From Pseudoalteromonas shioyasakiensis (GTDB taxonomy: Bacteria; Pseudomonadota; Gammaproteobacteria; Enterobacterales; Alteromonadaceae): a DNA stretch of 64,000 nucleotides. A program made the translations under genes and the position numbers. The DNA lies in contig CP058414.1 in assembly GCA_013391845.1 (NCBI GenBank), forward strand, positions 2,342,501 to 2,406,500, in the 5' to 3' direction. Every line of letters starts with the position of its first letter. The stretch's first letter is position 1. The notes under the pieces are model-generated. The model made no database searches. It was not told where the DNA came from and was given only the letters and a program-made list of their open reading frames with translations. Below, one piece after another: positions 27,849 through 35,462 of this stretch.

Positions 27849-28301
27849 TCAAAGCTCTCGATAATACACATCAATGGTATGTGATATAGCTTCATAGCTG
27901 TTATTTTCGTGTTTAAAACACGCTTTTCTTAGTTCCTTCTCTTCGTAGTTTTTACCTGCAACAACGACTTGATCTAAAGTTTGTGAACGTGCACAAAATT
28001 GTCTTTTTGAAATTGTTTCTATTTTGACTGATTCAGCTTTTGAGCGCGGCAATGAACTAGGCTTTGGGTTTTGCTTCATGCCTTCAAGTAACTGAGCTTT
28101 AGTAACAGGCACAGTATCTGACCCTACCCCTGGAACATGCAATGTTTGTTTAATCGTATAGTTTTTACTTAATAATGGCGCAAACAAAGATACATCGTTG
28201 CTCAAATAAGCCTGCTCAAAATTAAGATAAACAGCGACTTTATCTTCAGCAGCATTGGCAATAACAGGCCCTATAAGTAACAACGCGAATATCAGTTTCA
28301 T
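27849..28301 (-). CDS. hypothetical secreted protein, possibly NTF2-like
   Basis: The mature protein of about 130 residues follows a signal peptide (MKLIFALLLIGPVIANA). A frame from 28352 adds 17 residues without a signal character, so the Met at 28299-28301 is chosen. The N-terminal helix with DKVAVYLNFEQAYLSNDV and the later beta strands fit the SnoaL/NTF2-like shape, which is only an impression. C-terminal half contains two cysteines that could form a disulfide. Confidence 0.6.
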   Translation of the reverse strand: MKLIFALLLIGPVIANAAEDKVAVYLNFEQAYLSNDVSLFAPLLSKNYTIKQTLHVPGVGSDTVPVTKAQLLEGMKQNPKPSSLPRSKAESVKIETISKRQFCARSQTLDQVVVAGKNYEEKELRKACFKHENNSYEAISHTIDVYYREL

Positions 28302-28493
28302 GGTTATACGCTTATTTTTATGAATAAACTCAATGACTATACATACCACCATAAATTACCGATTTTATTTTTAATTAACAACAATTTGTTTGTTTTCTGT
28401 ACTCTTTAGGTATTAAAACCCCGTGTCTACTTTATCCGGGTCAGATTCAGAAGGCTTACGGCTCAAAGATTAATTCACTGCATTAGACTAAAG

Positions 28494-28610
28494 TCTATAG
28501 GTTAAATTTCCTCATCTATTAGGTCATTTTTTATCGTTTGTTGAATTTGCGCTGTTCAATTAAAGTTCATTTGTCGGCGATTGATGCCGATTTAAATAGA
28601 GGAAAAGATT
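28494..28610 (+). promoter_or_regulatory. structured leader of periplasmic paralog A
   Basis: TCTATAG-TTAAATTTC-TCATCTAT, ATCGTTTGTT and AAAGTTCA are shared in order with the leader of paralog B (34202-34319). A hairpin TCGGC / GCCGA (28574-28578, 28586-28590) sits just before the GAGG ribosome-binding site. Confidence 0.6.
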
Positions 28611-29033
28611 ATGTTTAGTACACTTATGAAACGCGTTGCACTTAGCTCTTTATTAACTTGTTCAGCTATGGCAGTGGCTGATCAAAGTGACTACAAATTG
28701 ATGGTAATTGACCAGTCTATTACTGCTAATGTTGCAGAAATCCGTCAATACGAACAGGCATTTAATGACTGTGCTTTGAGTGTGAAAGATAAAAAGTTCT
28801 CTGAAGCTGAAACACTATGCTCAAAAGCAATCAGCTTACTAAGTTCTAGTAAAGTACCTAGTCATAAACGTCGCGAATTAACGTCGTTTACGTTAAGCAA
28901 TCGTGGTGTTGCCCGCATCATGTCTGAAAACGACACTGCAGCACTGTCTGACTTTTACGAAGCAGTACAAATTTCAGGTAACGAGTTAGTTGAACACAAC
29001 TTAACTCGTGCTAAAAAGAACTTAGCTTTATAA
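28611..29033 (+). CDS. small periplasmic TPR-like protein, paralog A
   Basis: The 140-residue protein has a signal peptide (to about 23, AMA-VADQ) and a mature helical part with a TPR-like repeat pair: FNDCALSVKDKKFSEAETLCSKAISLL and LSNRGVARIMSENDTAALSDFYEAVQI. Two Cys (in NDC and TLC) could form a disulfide. The family is unknown to me. About three quarters of its residues match paralog B at 34320, and paralog C at 34934 is more distant. The upstream leader is also conserved with B. Function unknown. Periplasmic protein-protein contacts are plausible from the TPR-like fold. Confidence 0.75.
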   Translation: MFSTLMKRVALSSLLTCSAMAVADQSDYKLMVIDQSITANVAEIRQYEQAFNDCALSVKDKKFSEAETLCSKAISLLSSSKVPSHKRRELTSFTLSNRGVARIMSENDTAALSDFYEAVQISGNELVEHNLTRAKKNLAL

Positions 29034-29055
29034 GTTCTCACAGAATTGTGTTGTC

Positions 29056-30021
29056 TCAAAACCCAGCTTCGGCTGGGTTTTGTCGTTTATGTGTTATTAG
29101 TTTTTTGTTTTGCGATTCTATTAATGAATCAAGCTCTTTAAGTAATAGGCTCTCTACGGTCTTTTTATCCAATTTTGCCAATTGTTCTAAGCTGTAATTT
29201 TTGCCAATTTCTTTAGCTAAAATATAACCTAGATAGTAACCTCTCCTGTATGGTAGGTTTGTCTCGTCCTGTGTGAAATTGAAAAATGAAGAATATGTTT
29301 CAGGCTTTATTGAATAAAACTTTTTCTTAAGGTCAACGAGAGAATACAGCTCTCTTGATTGAATCTTTTCAATCAGATTGTCAGGTATGTTTAGCATCAA
29401 TTCATCATCACTCGCTGACGGGCTCAATTGATGTGAAACGTAAGTTGCTAAACCCTCAGTCCAAATCGAACACCATAGCTCAACATCACATTGAAATAAA
29501 TTTTCATGATAAACATGAAATAGTTCGTGATGAAGAAATGGCGTATCATTTTTCCAATTATGATATTTGGCCATAAGATCGACACCAAACATTAAGTAAG
29601 ACTTACCATTCAAATCACGAGTTGCACCATTGAACCTTCCAAGCGAGTGAAGTATGTAAATGGGTGTTTCAGATTTGAAATTGGGGAAAGTAGCAATGAA
29701 TGATTCCATACTGCTATTTAAATCTTTAGATAAACGCTTATTTTTTGAGTGATAAATCTCTTCTATTGCACTAAAACCCGCAATAGCTTTTAAAAAGCTT
29801 TTATCACTATAAAAAGGTGCAAATTGAGAAGCGAAATGTTGAGAGAACTGCTCTGCTCTCTTTTCTTGTGTCAAAGTCTGGGTTGACTGATATAAAGTAT
29901 AAAAATCATCAGCGAGATTAATTACTTCGACGTCAGCTGACTGGGCGTTAGCAAACGCCTTAAATGAAAGCACTCCAGATATGAATGTTGGCAGTAAAAG
30001 AGCTTTAGATAGATTTAGCAT
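29056..30021 (-). CDS. secreted zinc-metallopeptidase-like protein
   Basis: The 321-residue protein has a signal peptide (1-25) and a gluzincin-type zinc site: H165-E-L-F-H169 followed by E189 in WTEGLATYVS, 20 residues on. The spacing and the EGLA segment match DUF2268/peptidase M1-like families, so it likely cleaves peptides in the periplasm or outside the cell. The substrate is unknown. Its last seven residues, NPAEAGF, are encoded by the terminator of the converging paralog A gene, which suggests the original stop codon was lost. Confidence 0.75.
   Translation of the reverse strand: MLNLSKALLLPTFISGVLSFKAFANAQSADVEVINLADDFYTLYQSTQTLTQEKRAEQFSQHFASQFAPFYSDKSFLKAIAGFSAIEEIYHSKNKRLSKDLNSSMESFIATFPNFKSETPIYILHSLGRFNGATRDLNGKSYLMFGVDLMAKYHNWKNDTPFLHHELFHVYHENLFQCDVELWCSIWTEGLATYVSHQLSPSASDDELMLNIPDNLIEKIQSRELYSLVDLKKKFYSIKPETYSSFFNFTQDETNLPYRRGYYLGYILAKEIGKNYSLEQLAKLDKKTVESLLLKELDSLIESQNKKLITHKRQNPAEAGF
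29058..29081 (+). terminator. terminator of paralog A, overlapping the convergent gene end
   Basis: AAAACCCAGC TTCG GCTGGGTTTT is a perfect stem with a TTCG loop, 25 bases after the paralog A stop. It lies inside the 3' end of the minus-strand peptidase gene. Confidence 0.85.
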
Positions 30022-30394
30022 AATTATAATTAGTAATATTTGTCATGTTAAAGCCAGATACGTTGAGGCTTTGGTATTCCGTACGCCCAGTAGCTTTTTG
30101 AAATAAACCTGTAAATTACATCAATATCGAGGTCAGTTTTATCCGTGCTGATTTTATATGCTTGCACCAGTATTCCTTTATGATGTTAACACCTGTTATT
30201 TAAGAAGTTTAGTTTTAACAAAGTTACTAACCGATTGCTACATATAAAATTAGAGCGCATTTTAAACAGGGAATAGCCTACTGACACAAACACTGCCACA
30301 ACGTAAAACCATTACATTGTTATTAAATTTAACAATAATAGATTTGCATGTTGTTTATAAGGGGCTTTAATACGCCCCTAATTTTAATGAATTT
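30022..30394. other. non-coding gap between peptidase and serine hydrolase genes
   Basis: I see no coding frame. The right end holds a short hairpin GGGGC / GCCCC (30361-30378) that probably ends the serine hydrolase transcript. The left end should hold the peptidase promoter, which I cannot resolve. Confidence 0.4.
30361..30378 (-). terminator. weak terminator of the serine hydrolase gene
   Basis: GGGGC / GCCCC stem with an 8-base loop, 17 bases past the stop codon, with only a short T-rich tail on the minus strand. Confidence 0.5.
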
Positions 30395-31834
30395 TTACAA
30401 ACGCTTTATTAGTTGATCTACTTTTGCCACAACAGGCCATGCAGAAGATTGATAATTGCCTAACACAACTAAAATATACCCATTGTCCATATACATATTT
30501 AGCCTGGCAGTCATACCTAAATGCGAACCATTATGCCCAACAATCGTATTTCCTTCTGAGTTTCGGACTGAAAACCCATAGCCCCAGTTTGGCGCATTAA
30601 GTTCAGGCTTTGCTGTAAGGGCAACTTTAGAAAGCTCAAGACTGAGTAACCCTCCATTTTGCATAGCCAAGGCGAACTTATGTAAATCGCCTACCGTTGA
30701 GTATCCACCACCTGCTGGCCCCCCTTTCACTGATTGAAACATTAAGTTTTCAGTTACTTGACCCGTTTCTACTGAGAACCAATAATTCCGAGCAGTGTTC
30801 TTGACCGGTACGTCTAGATCAAAACTTCCGCTTTGTTGCATGTTGGCTTTTTGATAAATATTTTTGTTAATGAAATCAAAATAACTTTCGCCAGTAACAT
30901 TCTCAATAATCTGACCAAGTAATGTCACACCTGTATTGCTATATCGCCATTGTGTTCCAGGTTCAAATGTTGTGTTAATAGACGTGTATAAATGTTGAAT
31001 ATCTTTAAGTGAACGCACTTTATTTTCTATTTCGCCATACCCAGACATATTGCCAATACCCGATGTATGACTTAATAAATGTCGGATCTTAATTTTTTCA
31101 AAGTCGCCCTTGCCTAAAAGGCTTTTATCAATAAATTTGGTTAACGAATCATCAAGAGATAGTTTGCCAGCTTCAATCAATTGCAATATAGCAACACTCG
31201 TAAACATCTTATTCATTGAGCCAATCTGAAACTTAGTATCTAAGTTATTTTTTACATCATAGCGATGTGAAGCGAGGCCATATGCAGCGTTAAATAAAAC
31301 ATTATTATGTTTGGCAAGTAGTATTGTGCCAGAGAAAGCGCCATTCTTAGCAAGCCTCTCAGTATATTCTTTAACCTCGTTAACTAATTGAGACTCAGTA
31401 AATGAACCTTTAGAGTCTGGGTTTTGAGGGTCAGCATCGATATACCAACCTGTAATTGCTTGTAATGGCTCATTATTAAAAAGAATAACCACCTCGTGCT
31501 GCATTTCGGTATTTTTTGAATACACTTTACTGATATGTCGTATACGATTATTTAAGGTTTCAAGCTCTGTTGAAATAACATTCAACTCGCCATGGAAAAG
31601 TGCGGTGTTGATAGAATACCCAACATATCGATCTTTGCCTGTACCGTCCCAACGTGCAAGAGAGTCTGGCGAAAAGTTCTTTACTACAAATCCTTCAACC
31701 TTATTTAAATCTTTGCTGTTCAAAACAGTGATGAATTGATTAGCCAAATTGTTATAGTCTAGTTCTTTTGTTGCCTGTGCTTGTTGACTAATGCAAGAGA
31801 TAAAAATTATAAGTGTAATTAAATATTGCTTCAC
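30395..31834 (-). CDS. secreted class C beta-lactamase-like serine hydrolase
   Basis: The 479-residue protein has a signal peptide (1-21), an N-terminal NTF2-like segment (about 25-135), and a beta-lactamase/D-Ala-D-Ala peptidase-like domain (about 155-475). The nucleophile motif is S206-M-N-K209, the Tyr motif Y298-S-N300, and the third motif HNG near 433. The third motif replaces the K-T-G of true beta-lactamases, as in esterases and peptidases of this superfamily, so antibiotic resistance is not implied. It is divergent from a CadC-like regulator, which may control it. Confidence 0.85.
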   Translation of the reverse strand: MKQYLITLIIFISCISQQAQATKELDYNNLANQFITVLNSKDLNKVEGFVVKNFSPDSLARWDGTGKDRYVGYSINTALFHGELNVISTELETLNNRIRHISKVYSKNTEMQHEVVILFNNEPLQAITGWYIDADPQNPDSKGSFTESQLVNEVKEYTERLAKNGAFSGTILLAKHNNVLFNAAYGLASHRYDVKNNLDTKFQIGSMNKMFTSVAILQLIEAGKLSLDDSLTKFIDKSLLGKGDFEKIKIRHLLSHTSGIGNMSGYGEIENKVRSLKDIQHLYTSINTTFEPGTQWRYSNTGVTLLGQIIENVTGESYFDFINKNIYQKANMQQSGSFDLDVPVKNTARNYWFSVETGQVTENLMFQSVKGGPAGGGYSTVGDLHKFALAMQNGGLLSLELSKVALTAKPELNAPNWGYGFSVRNSEGNTIVGHNGSHLGMTARLNMYMDNGYILVVLGNYQSSAWPVVAKVDQLIKRL

Positions 31835-31927
31835 TTTATATTCCTTTTACTATTTATTGATTAAGATGGCACTGGGCCTTTTGATTATTTTTTACTGTTA
31901 TGAATCGTAAAAAGCGATGAAGCACTA

Positions 31928-31960
31928 ATTAAGAAAACATTAAGAAAGCATTAAGCTTAA
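31928..31960. promoter_or_regulatory. three 11-bp direct repeats between hydrolase and CadC-like genes
   Basis: ATTAAGAAAAC, ATTAAGAAAGC and ATTAAGCTTAA follow one another with an exact 11-base period, one helical turn. This is the layout recognised by OmpR/PhoB-type winged helices, the DNA-binding domain found in the adjacent regulator. They lie 35 bases before its start and 94 before the divergent hydrolase. Confidence 0.65.
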
Positions 31961-31994
31961 AATAACTAATAATAACAACAGGATAAGATTAGCT

Positions 31995-34034
31995 TTGAGT
32001 GTGAGTGAATTGCCAAATCAATTTTGTATTAATGACTTTCTGATTGATGTTGAAACTGGCGAGGTAGTAAGTGAAGGTAAAGTCCAAGTTATAGAACCTA
32101 AAGTGATGGCTCTTCTGCTGGTTTTTGCTCAAAGACCGCGACAAGTTCTATCGGCCGAAATGCTTTTTGAAATTGTTTGGCCACAGGCAATTTATAGTCC
32201 AAACTCAGTTCGAAGAAATATCGCACTTTTAAGGCAAGCATTGTCTGATGACAACAAAAGCATTATCAAAACACATCCAAAACGAGGCTACAGCCTTGAC
32301 GCTCAAATACATTTTCCTGATAAGAAAGCAATCACCTCATCTAAAGAACTACTACACAAAAAATATTTAAAGCAAACACTGTTACTTGTCCCTGTTCTAT
32401 TTATCTTTATATTGTTTTTTAGTTTCTCTAGCTCAAGTAATGACATTTCTCTAGAGAACCTTGAGCCAGTTACGGCAAGTAATGAAAAAGAACGCTTCAT
32501 GCAAGTTAGCCCTGATGGGCGGTTTGTCGCTTATATTCAAGCTACCAATAAACCAAACAAGCGAAAGCTTTTAATCAAAGACCTAAAATTAAATGCACAT
32601 TGGCAACTAAATACAACCTTAAAAGCGTTTACCTATCTTGCATGGGATAAAAACACAAATGCACTGGTTTATTCATTTAAAGGAGAAGAAGGTATCTCAT
32701 TTAACCGCTTACTACTGAATGAACAGGCTAAAGTAGTAAATGAAGAAAAGCTTTTCTCGCGTAGCGATATTACTTGGAACAGTTTGTTTTTTATAGATGA
32801 CCAGCAAAACCTTTATTATTTGGCTAATCGAAATAGCTCCGAGCACAGCCGAAATGTAAGCTTGTATCGCCATAACTTGATAACTGGCAATTATGAAAAA
32901 CTACTCCAGCCAAGTGATGACTTTAAACCTTATAAACTCGCTTTATCACCAGATCAAAAACAATTAGCATTAGTTGGGTTTAATGAAAATGCAATATCTG
33001 AAGTAAAGCTTTTAAACTTAGCGAATAGCGAACTTACATCAGTCGGTAAAATCGATCATAACTGGCATTTTATGGATTGGTTTGAAGATGGTGATTCTTT
33101 GCTGCTAAGCAATGGCAGTGAGTTAAAGCAACTTAAATTAAGCGGAGAACTAACTACTCTGAATTTTAAAAGCTATAACTTTTTGGTTTATCCCCAAATA
33201 GTTAAAGACAAGCTTTATTTTATTGAAGCTAAGTCTGATCAAGATATCTTAATTAGTAGTTTAGATTTACTGCCTACTCCTACCAAAATTATAAACTCTA
33301 ACACTATTGATAAAGGAGCTGCACTTTCACCGGATGAAAAACACATTGCCTACATGTCAATGAAACATGGACTACCTCAACTTTTTTTAAAAAATATAGA
33401 GAATGAAAAAGAAACACTACTGTTTGAGAACACTAAGCAAGAATTTGCTTTATCAAAGCCTATCTGGGACATCTCGGGAACCCGCATAGCAAGCAGTATA
33501 AATAACAAACCGTTTATTATTGAGTTTGAACAGAACCAATTCTCAGTCAGATGGTTAAATGAAATCATTGGTGAACCAATAGCGTGGTATAAAAAGTCAG
33601 ATGCCATTTTGTTTGTTGATAAGAACACTCACAATGACGAGATAGTTAGGTTTAATTTAACTACTAATCAGATAGTGTCATTGAAAACACAATTGACCTA
33701 TAAAGAAGTCTTTTTAAATGATAAAGACGAATTACTGAGCTTTCACAATGGCCGAGTTATAAGCAATGGAGACACTAACCTTTTAAATAATAGGCATTTT
33801 ATTTTAAGTGTCTATCCACAGGAAAATGGTTTTTTCTATCAATACACACAAAATCAGACACCTACTATGAATTTTTATGATTATAAACAAGGTGTTCAAA
33901 ATCTAAGTAATGATTTTCAACAGTTTTGCGTAGTGTTTTGTAGCCAAATAACAGCACTAAACGGAAATACCATTTTATTAAAAGAACAACATGATACGGC
34001 AGATATTTTAGTTTTGAAAATAGCTCTAAAGTAA
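31995..34034 (+). CDS. CadC-like membrane regulator with winged helix and periplasmic propeller
   Basis: The 679-residue protein has an OmpR-type winged-helix domain (about 10-105: VIEPKVMALLLVFAQRPRQVLS, SVRRNIALLRQAL, HPKRGYSL), one transmembrane helix (about 128-150), and a long periplasmic region with repeated TolB/beta-propeller-like blades (SPDGRFVAYIQ, SPDEKHIAYMS). This one-component ToxR/CadC design binds DNA while membrane-anchored and senses a periplasmic signal. The start is TTG at 31995 with AGGAT 10 bases upstream. A GTG two codons later is an alternative. The divergent hydrolase gene and the 11-bp repeats are its likely targets. Confidence 0.85.
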   Translation: MSVSELPNQFCINDFLIDVETGEVVSEGKVQVIEPKVMALLLVFAQRPRQVLSAEMLFEIVWPQAIYSPNSVRRNIALLRQALSDDNKSIIKTHPKRGYSLDAQIHFPDKKAITSSKELLHKKYLKQTLLLVPVLFIFILFFSFSSSSNDISLENLEPVTASNEKERFMQVSPDGRFVAYIQATNKPNKRKLLIKDLKLNAHWQLNTTLKAFTYLAWDKNTNALVYSFKGEEGISFNRLLLNEQAKVVNEEKLFSRSDITWNSLFFIDDQQNLYYLANRNSSEHSRNVSLYRHNLITGNYEKLLQPSDDFKPYKLALSPDQKQLALVGFNENAISEVKLLNLANSELTSVGKIDHNWHFMDWFEDGDSLLLSNGSELKQLKLSGELTTLNFKSYNFLVYPQIVKDKLYFIEAKSDQDILISSLDLLPTPTKIINSNTIDKGAALSPDEKHIAYMSMKHGLPQLFLKNIENEKETLLFENTKQEFALSKPIWDISGTRIASSINNKPFIIEFEQNQFSVRWLNEIIGEPIAWYKKSDAILFVDKNTHNDEIVRFNLTTNQIVSLKTQLTYKEVFLNDKDELLSFHNGRVISNGDTNLLNNRHFILSVYPQENGFFYQYTQNQTPTMNFYDYKQGVQNLSNDFQQFCVVFCSQITALNGNTILLKEQHDTADILVLKIALK

Positions 34035-34201
34035 TAGCCATTCTTCTGATATCTGCCGTATACCTACAAATCTACTTGCTAGGGGCACTCTCTGAAATAA
34101 AGCAATGACATTAGTGTGTAAGTTTAATAGCTTAATTGGTTTTTTAATATTCAAATTCCCCCCTCTACTACCCCGCCACACCTCAAATACTGAGTAATTA
34201 C

Positions 34202-34319
34202 TCTATAGATTAAATTTCTTCATCTATCAGTTTTAATTTAATCGTTTGTTTAGCTTATAGGAATATTTTAAAGTTCACTCGTTGGCAAGAAACACCAACT
34301 TATTCAGAGGAAAACTATC
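34202..34319 (+). promoter_or_regulatory. structured leader of periplasmic paralog B
   Basis: Shares TCTATAGATTAAATTTC, ATCGTTTGTT and AAAGTTCA with the leader of paralog A. The hairpin before the GAGG ribosome-binding site is here GTTGG / CCAAC (34281-34285, 34295-34299), with changed bases on both arms. Upstream, 34035-34201 shows nothing else I can name. Confidence 0.6.
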
Positions 34320-34739
34320 ATGTTAAAAACACTTGTAACCACTATTGCACTTAGCTCTTTATTAACTTGCTCAGCGATGGCAGTAGCCGATCAAGCTGAT
34401 TATAAACTGATGGTTATTGAGCAAGCTCAAACTAACGACAATGCAACTAGCCAATACGAAACTGCCTTCAACCGCTGTGCATTAAGCGTTAAAGAAAAGA
34501 ATTTTTCAGAAGCGGAAAGTCTGTGTACTCAAGCAATTTCTCTTCTAAGCACAAGTAAAGTACCAGGTTACAAACGCCGCGAATTAACATCGTTTGCACT
34601 TAGTAACCGTGGTGTTGCACGCATCATGTCTGAAAACGATACTGCTGCACTTTCTGACTTTTATGAAGCAGTGCAAATTTCTAAAAACGAACTTGTTAAC
34701 CATAACTTAAGCCGCGCAAAACAAAACCTAGCGCTGTAA
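34320..34739 (+). CDS. small periplasmic TPR-like protein, paralog B
   Basis: This 139-residue protein is closely related to paralog A at 28611. It shares the signal peptide LSSLLTCSAMAVADQ, the paired Cys (NRC, SLC), and the blocks KVPGYKRRELTSFALSNRG and ARIMSENDTAALSDFYEAVQI. TPR-like helices are inferred from the hydrophobic pattern. It follows the CadC-like regulator gene by 285 bases and has its own leader and terminator. Duplication with the intervening peptidase, hydrolase and regulator genes placed between copies A and B is the simplest history. Function unknown. Confidence 0.75.
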   Translation: MLKTLVTTIALSSLLTCSAMAVADQADYKLMVIEQAQTNDNATSQYETAFNRCALSVKEKNFSEAESLCTQAISLLSTSKVPGYKRRELTSFALSNRGVARIMSENDTAALSDFYEAVQISKNELVNHNLSRAKQNLAL

Positions 34740-34765
34740 AAGTTACCCCAACCAAATTGTTGTCG

Positions 34766-34803
34766 AAAGCCCGGTTCTTGTGTGTTCTGACCGGGCTTTT
34801 TTT
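34766..34803 (+). terminator. terminator of paralog B
   Basis: AAAGCCCGGT / ACCGGGCTTT stem with a 14-base loop followed by seven T residues. Confidence 0.85.
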
Positions 34804-34898
34804 CGTCTTAAATATCTGCTTTATAGAATACTTTTCTTCACCTAACGGGTGCGATTATCTCGTTTGTCAGTTTTATACAGTGTTTCTAACTTTATAGA

Positions 34899-34915
34899 GT
34901 AAGCATATTGCTTAC
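34899..34915 (+). promoter_or_regulatory. leader hairpin of paralog C
   Basis: GTAAGCA / TGCTTAC with a 3-base loop sits 7 bases before the AAGGAG ribosome-binding site of paralog C, in the same place as the hairpins of paralogs A and B, although the sequence differs. Confidence 0.55.
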
Positions 34916-34933
34916 ACTAACAAGGAGAAAACA

Positions 34934-35401
34934 ATGTTTAAATTAAATCTTAAACCCTGCCTGTGGTTAATATTATTTGTTTGTTCAAATTTTGTATTTG
35001 CCAACAACAACGACTTTAAACTCATGGTTGTTGACGATAACGCAAGCTCAAAAGCAATTATGCAAGGTAACTTTGCTAATAATTCTTTAGAGACAATGAA
35101 CGAAGCTAACAACTATATCGTGCCATTTAATCGTTGCGTTGCGAGTGTGAAACTGAAGCAGTTTGATAAAGCTGATCAAGATTGCTCTCAAGCAATCGCG
35201 ATGCTTAAAAAGGTCAATGCTCCACACTATAAGCGTAATGAACTGACGTCTTATGCATTAAGTAATAGAGGTATTGCCAGACTAATGGCGAAAAATGATA
35301 CGGCAGCCATTGCCGATTTCTATGAGGCTGTGCAGCTAAATAATAACGAGCTGGTGTCGTTTAACTTAAATCTCGCTAAACAGGAATTAAAATTGTGGTA
35401 A
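34934..35401 (+). CDS. small periplasmic TPR-like protein, paralog C
   Basis: A more distant 155-residue member of the family at 28611 and 34320. It keeps DFKLMVVD, the two Cys (NRC and QDC), KRNELTSYALSNRGIARLM and DTAAIADFYEAVQLN, and has an insertion of about 15 residues after the signal peptide (ends FVFA). It starts with a clear AAGGAG ribosome-binding site 195 bases after paralog B and ends at its own terminator. Function unknown. Confidence 0.75.
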   Translation: MFKLNLKPCLWLILFVCSNFVFANNNDFKLMVVDDNASSKAIMQGNFANNSLETMNEANNYIVPFNRCVASVKLKQFDKADQDCSQAIAMLKKVNAPHYKRNELTSYALSNRGIARLMAKNDTAAIADFYEAVQLNNNELVSFNLNLAKQELKLW

Positions 35402-35420
35402 AAAGTCATCAGGCTAAAAG

Positions 35421-35445
35421 AAAACCAGCCATGTTGGCTGGTTTT
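35421..35445. terminator. bidirectional terminator between paralog C and the Msr fusion
   Basis: AAAACCAGCCA / TGGCTGGTTTT perfect 11-base arms with a TGT loop, between convergent genes. Confidence 0.85.
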
Positions 35446-35462
35446 CTTATACCAATTACATT

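Noticed and set aside
30395..31834. Antibiotic-inactivating class C beta-lactamase
   Set aside because: The third motif is HNG, not KTG, and an NTF2-like N-terminal domain is present. Esterase or peptidase function is more likely.
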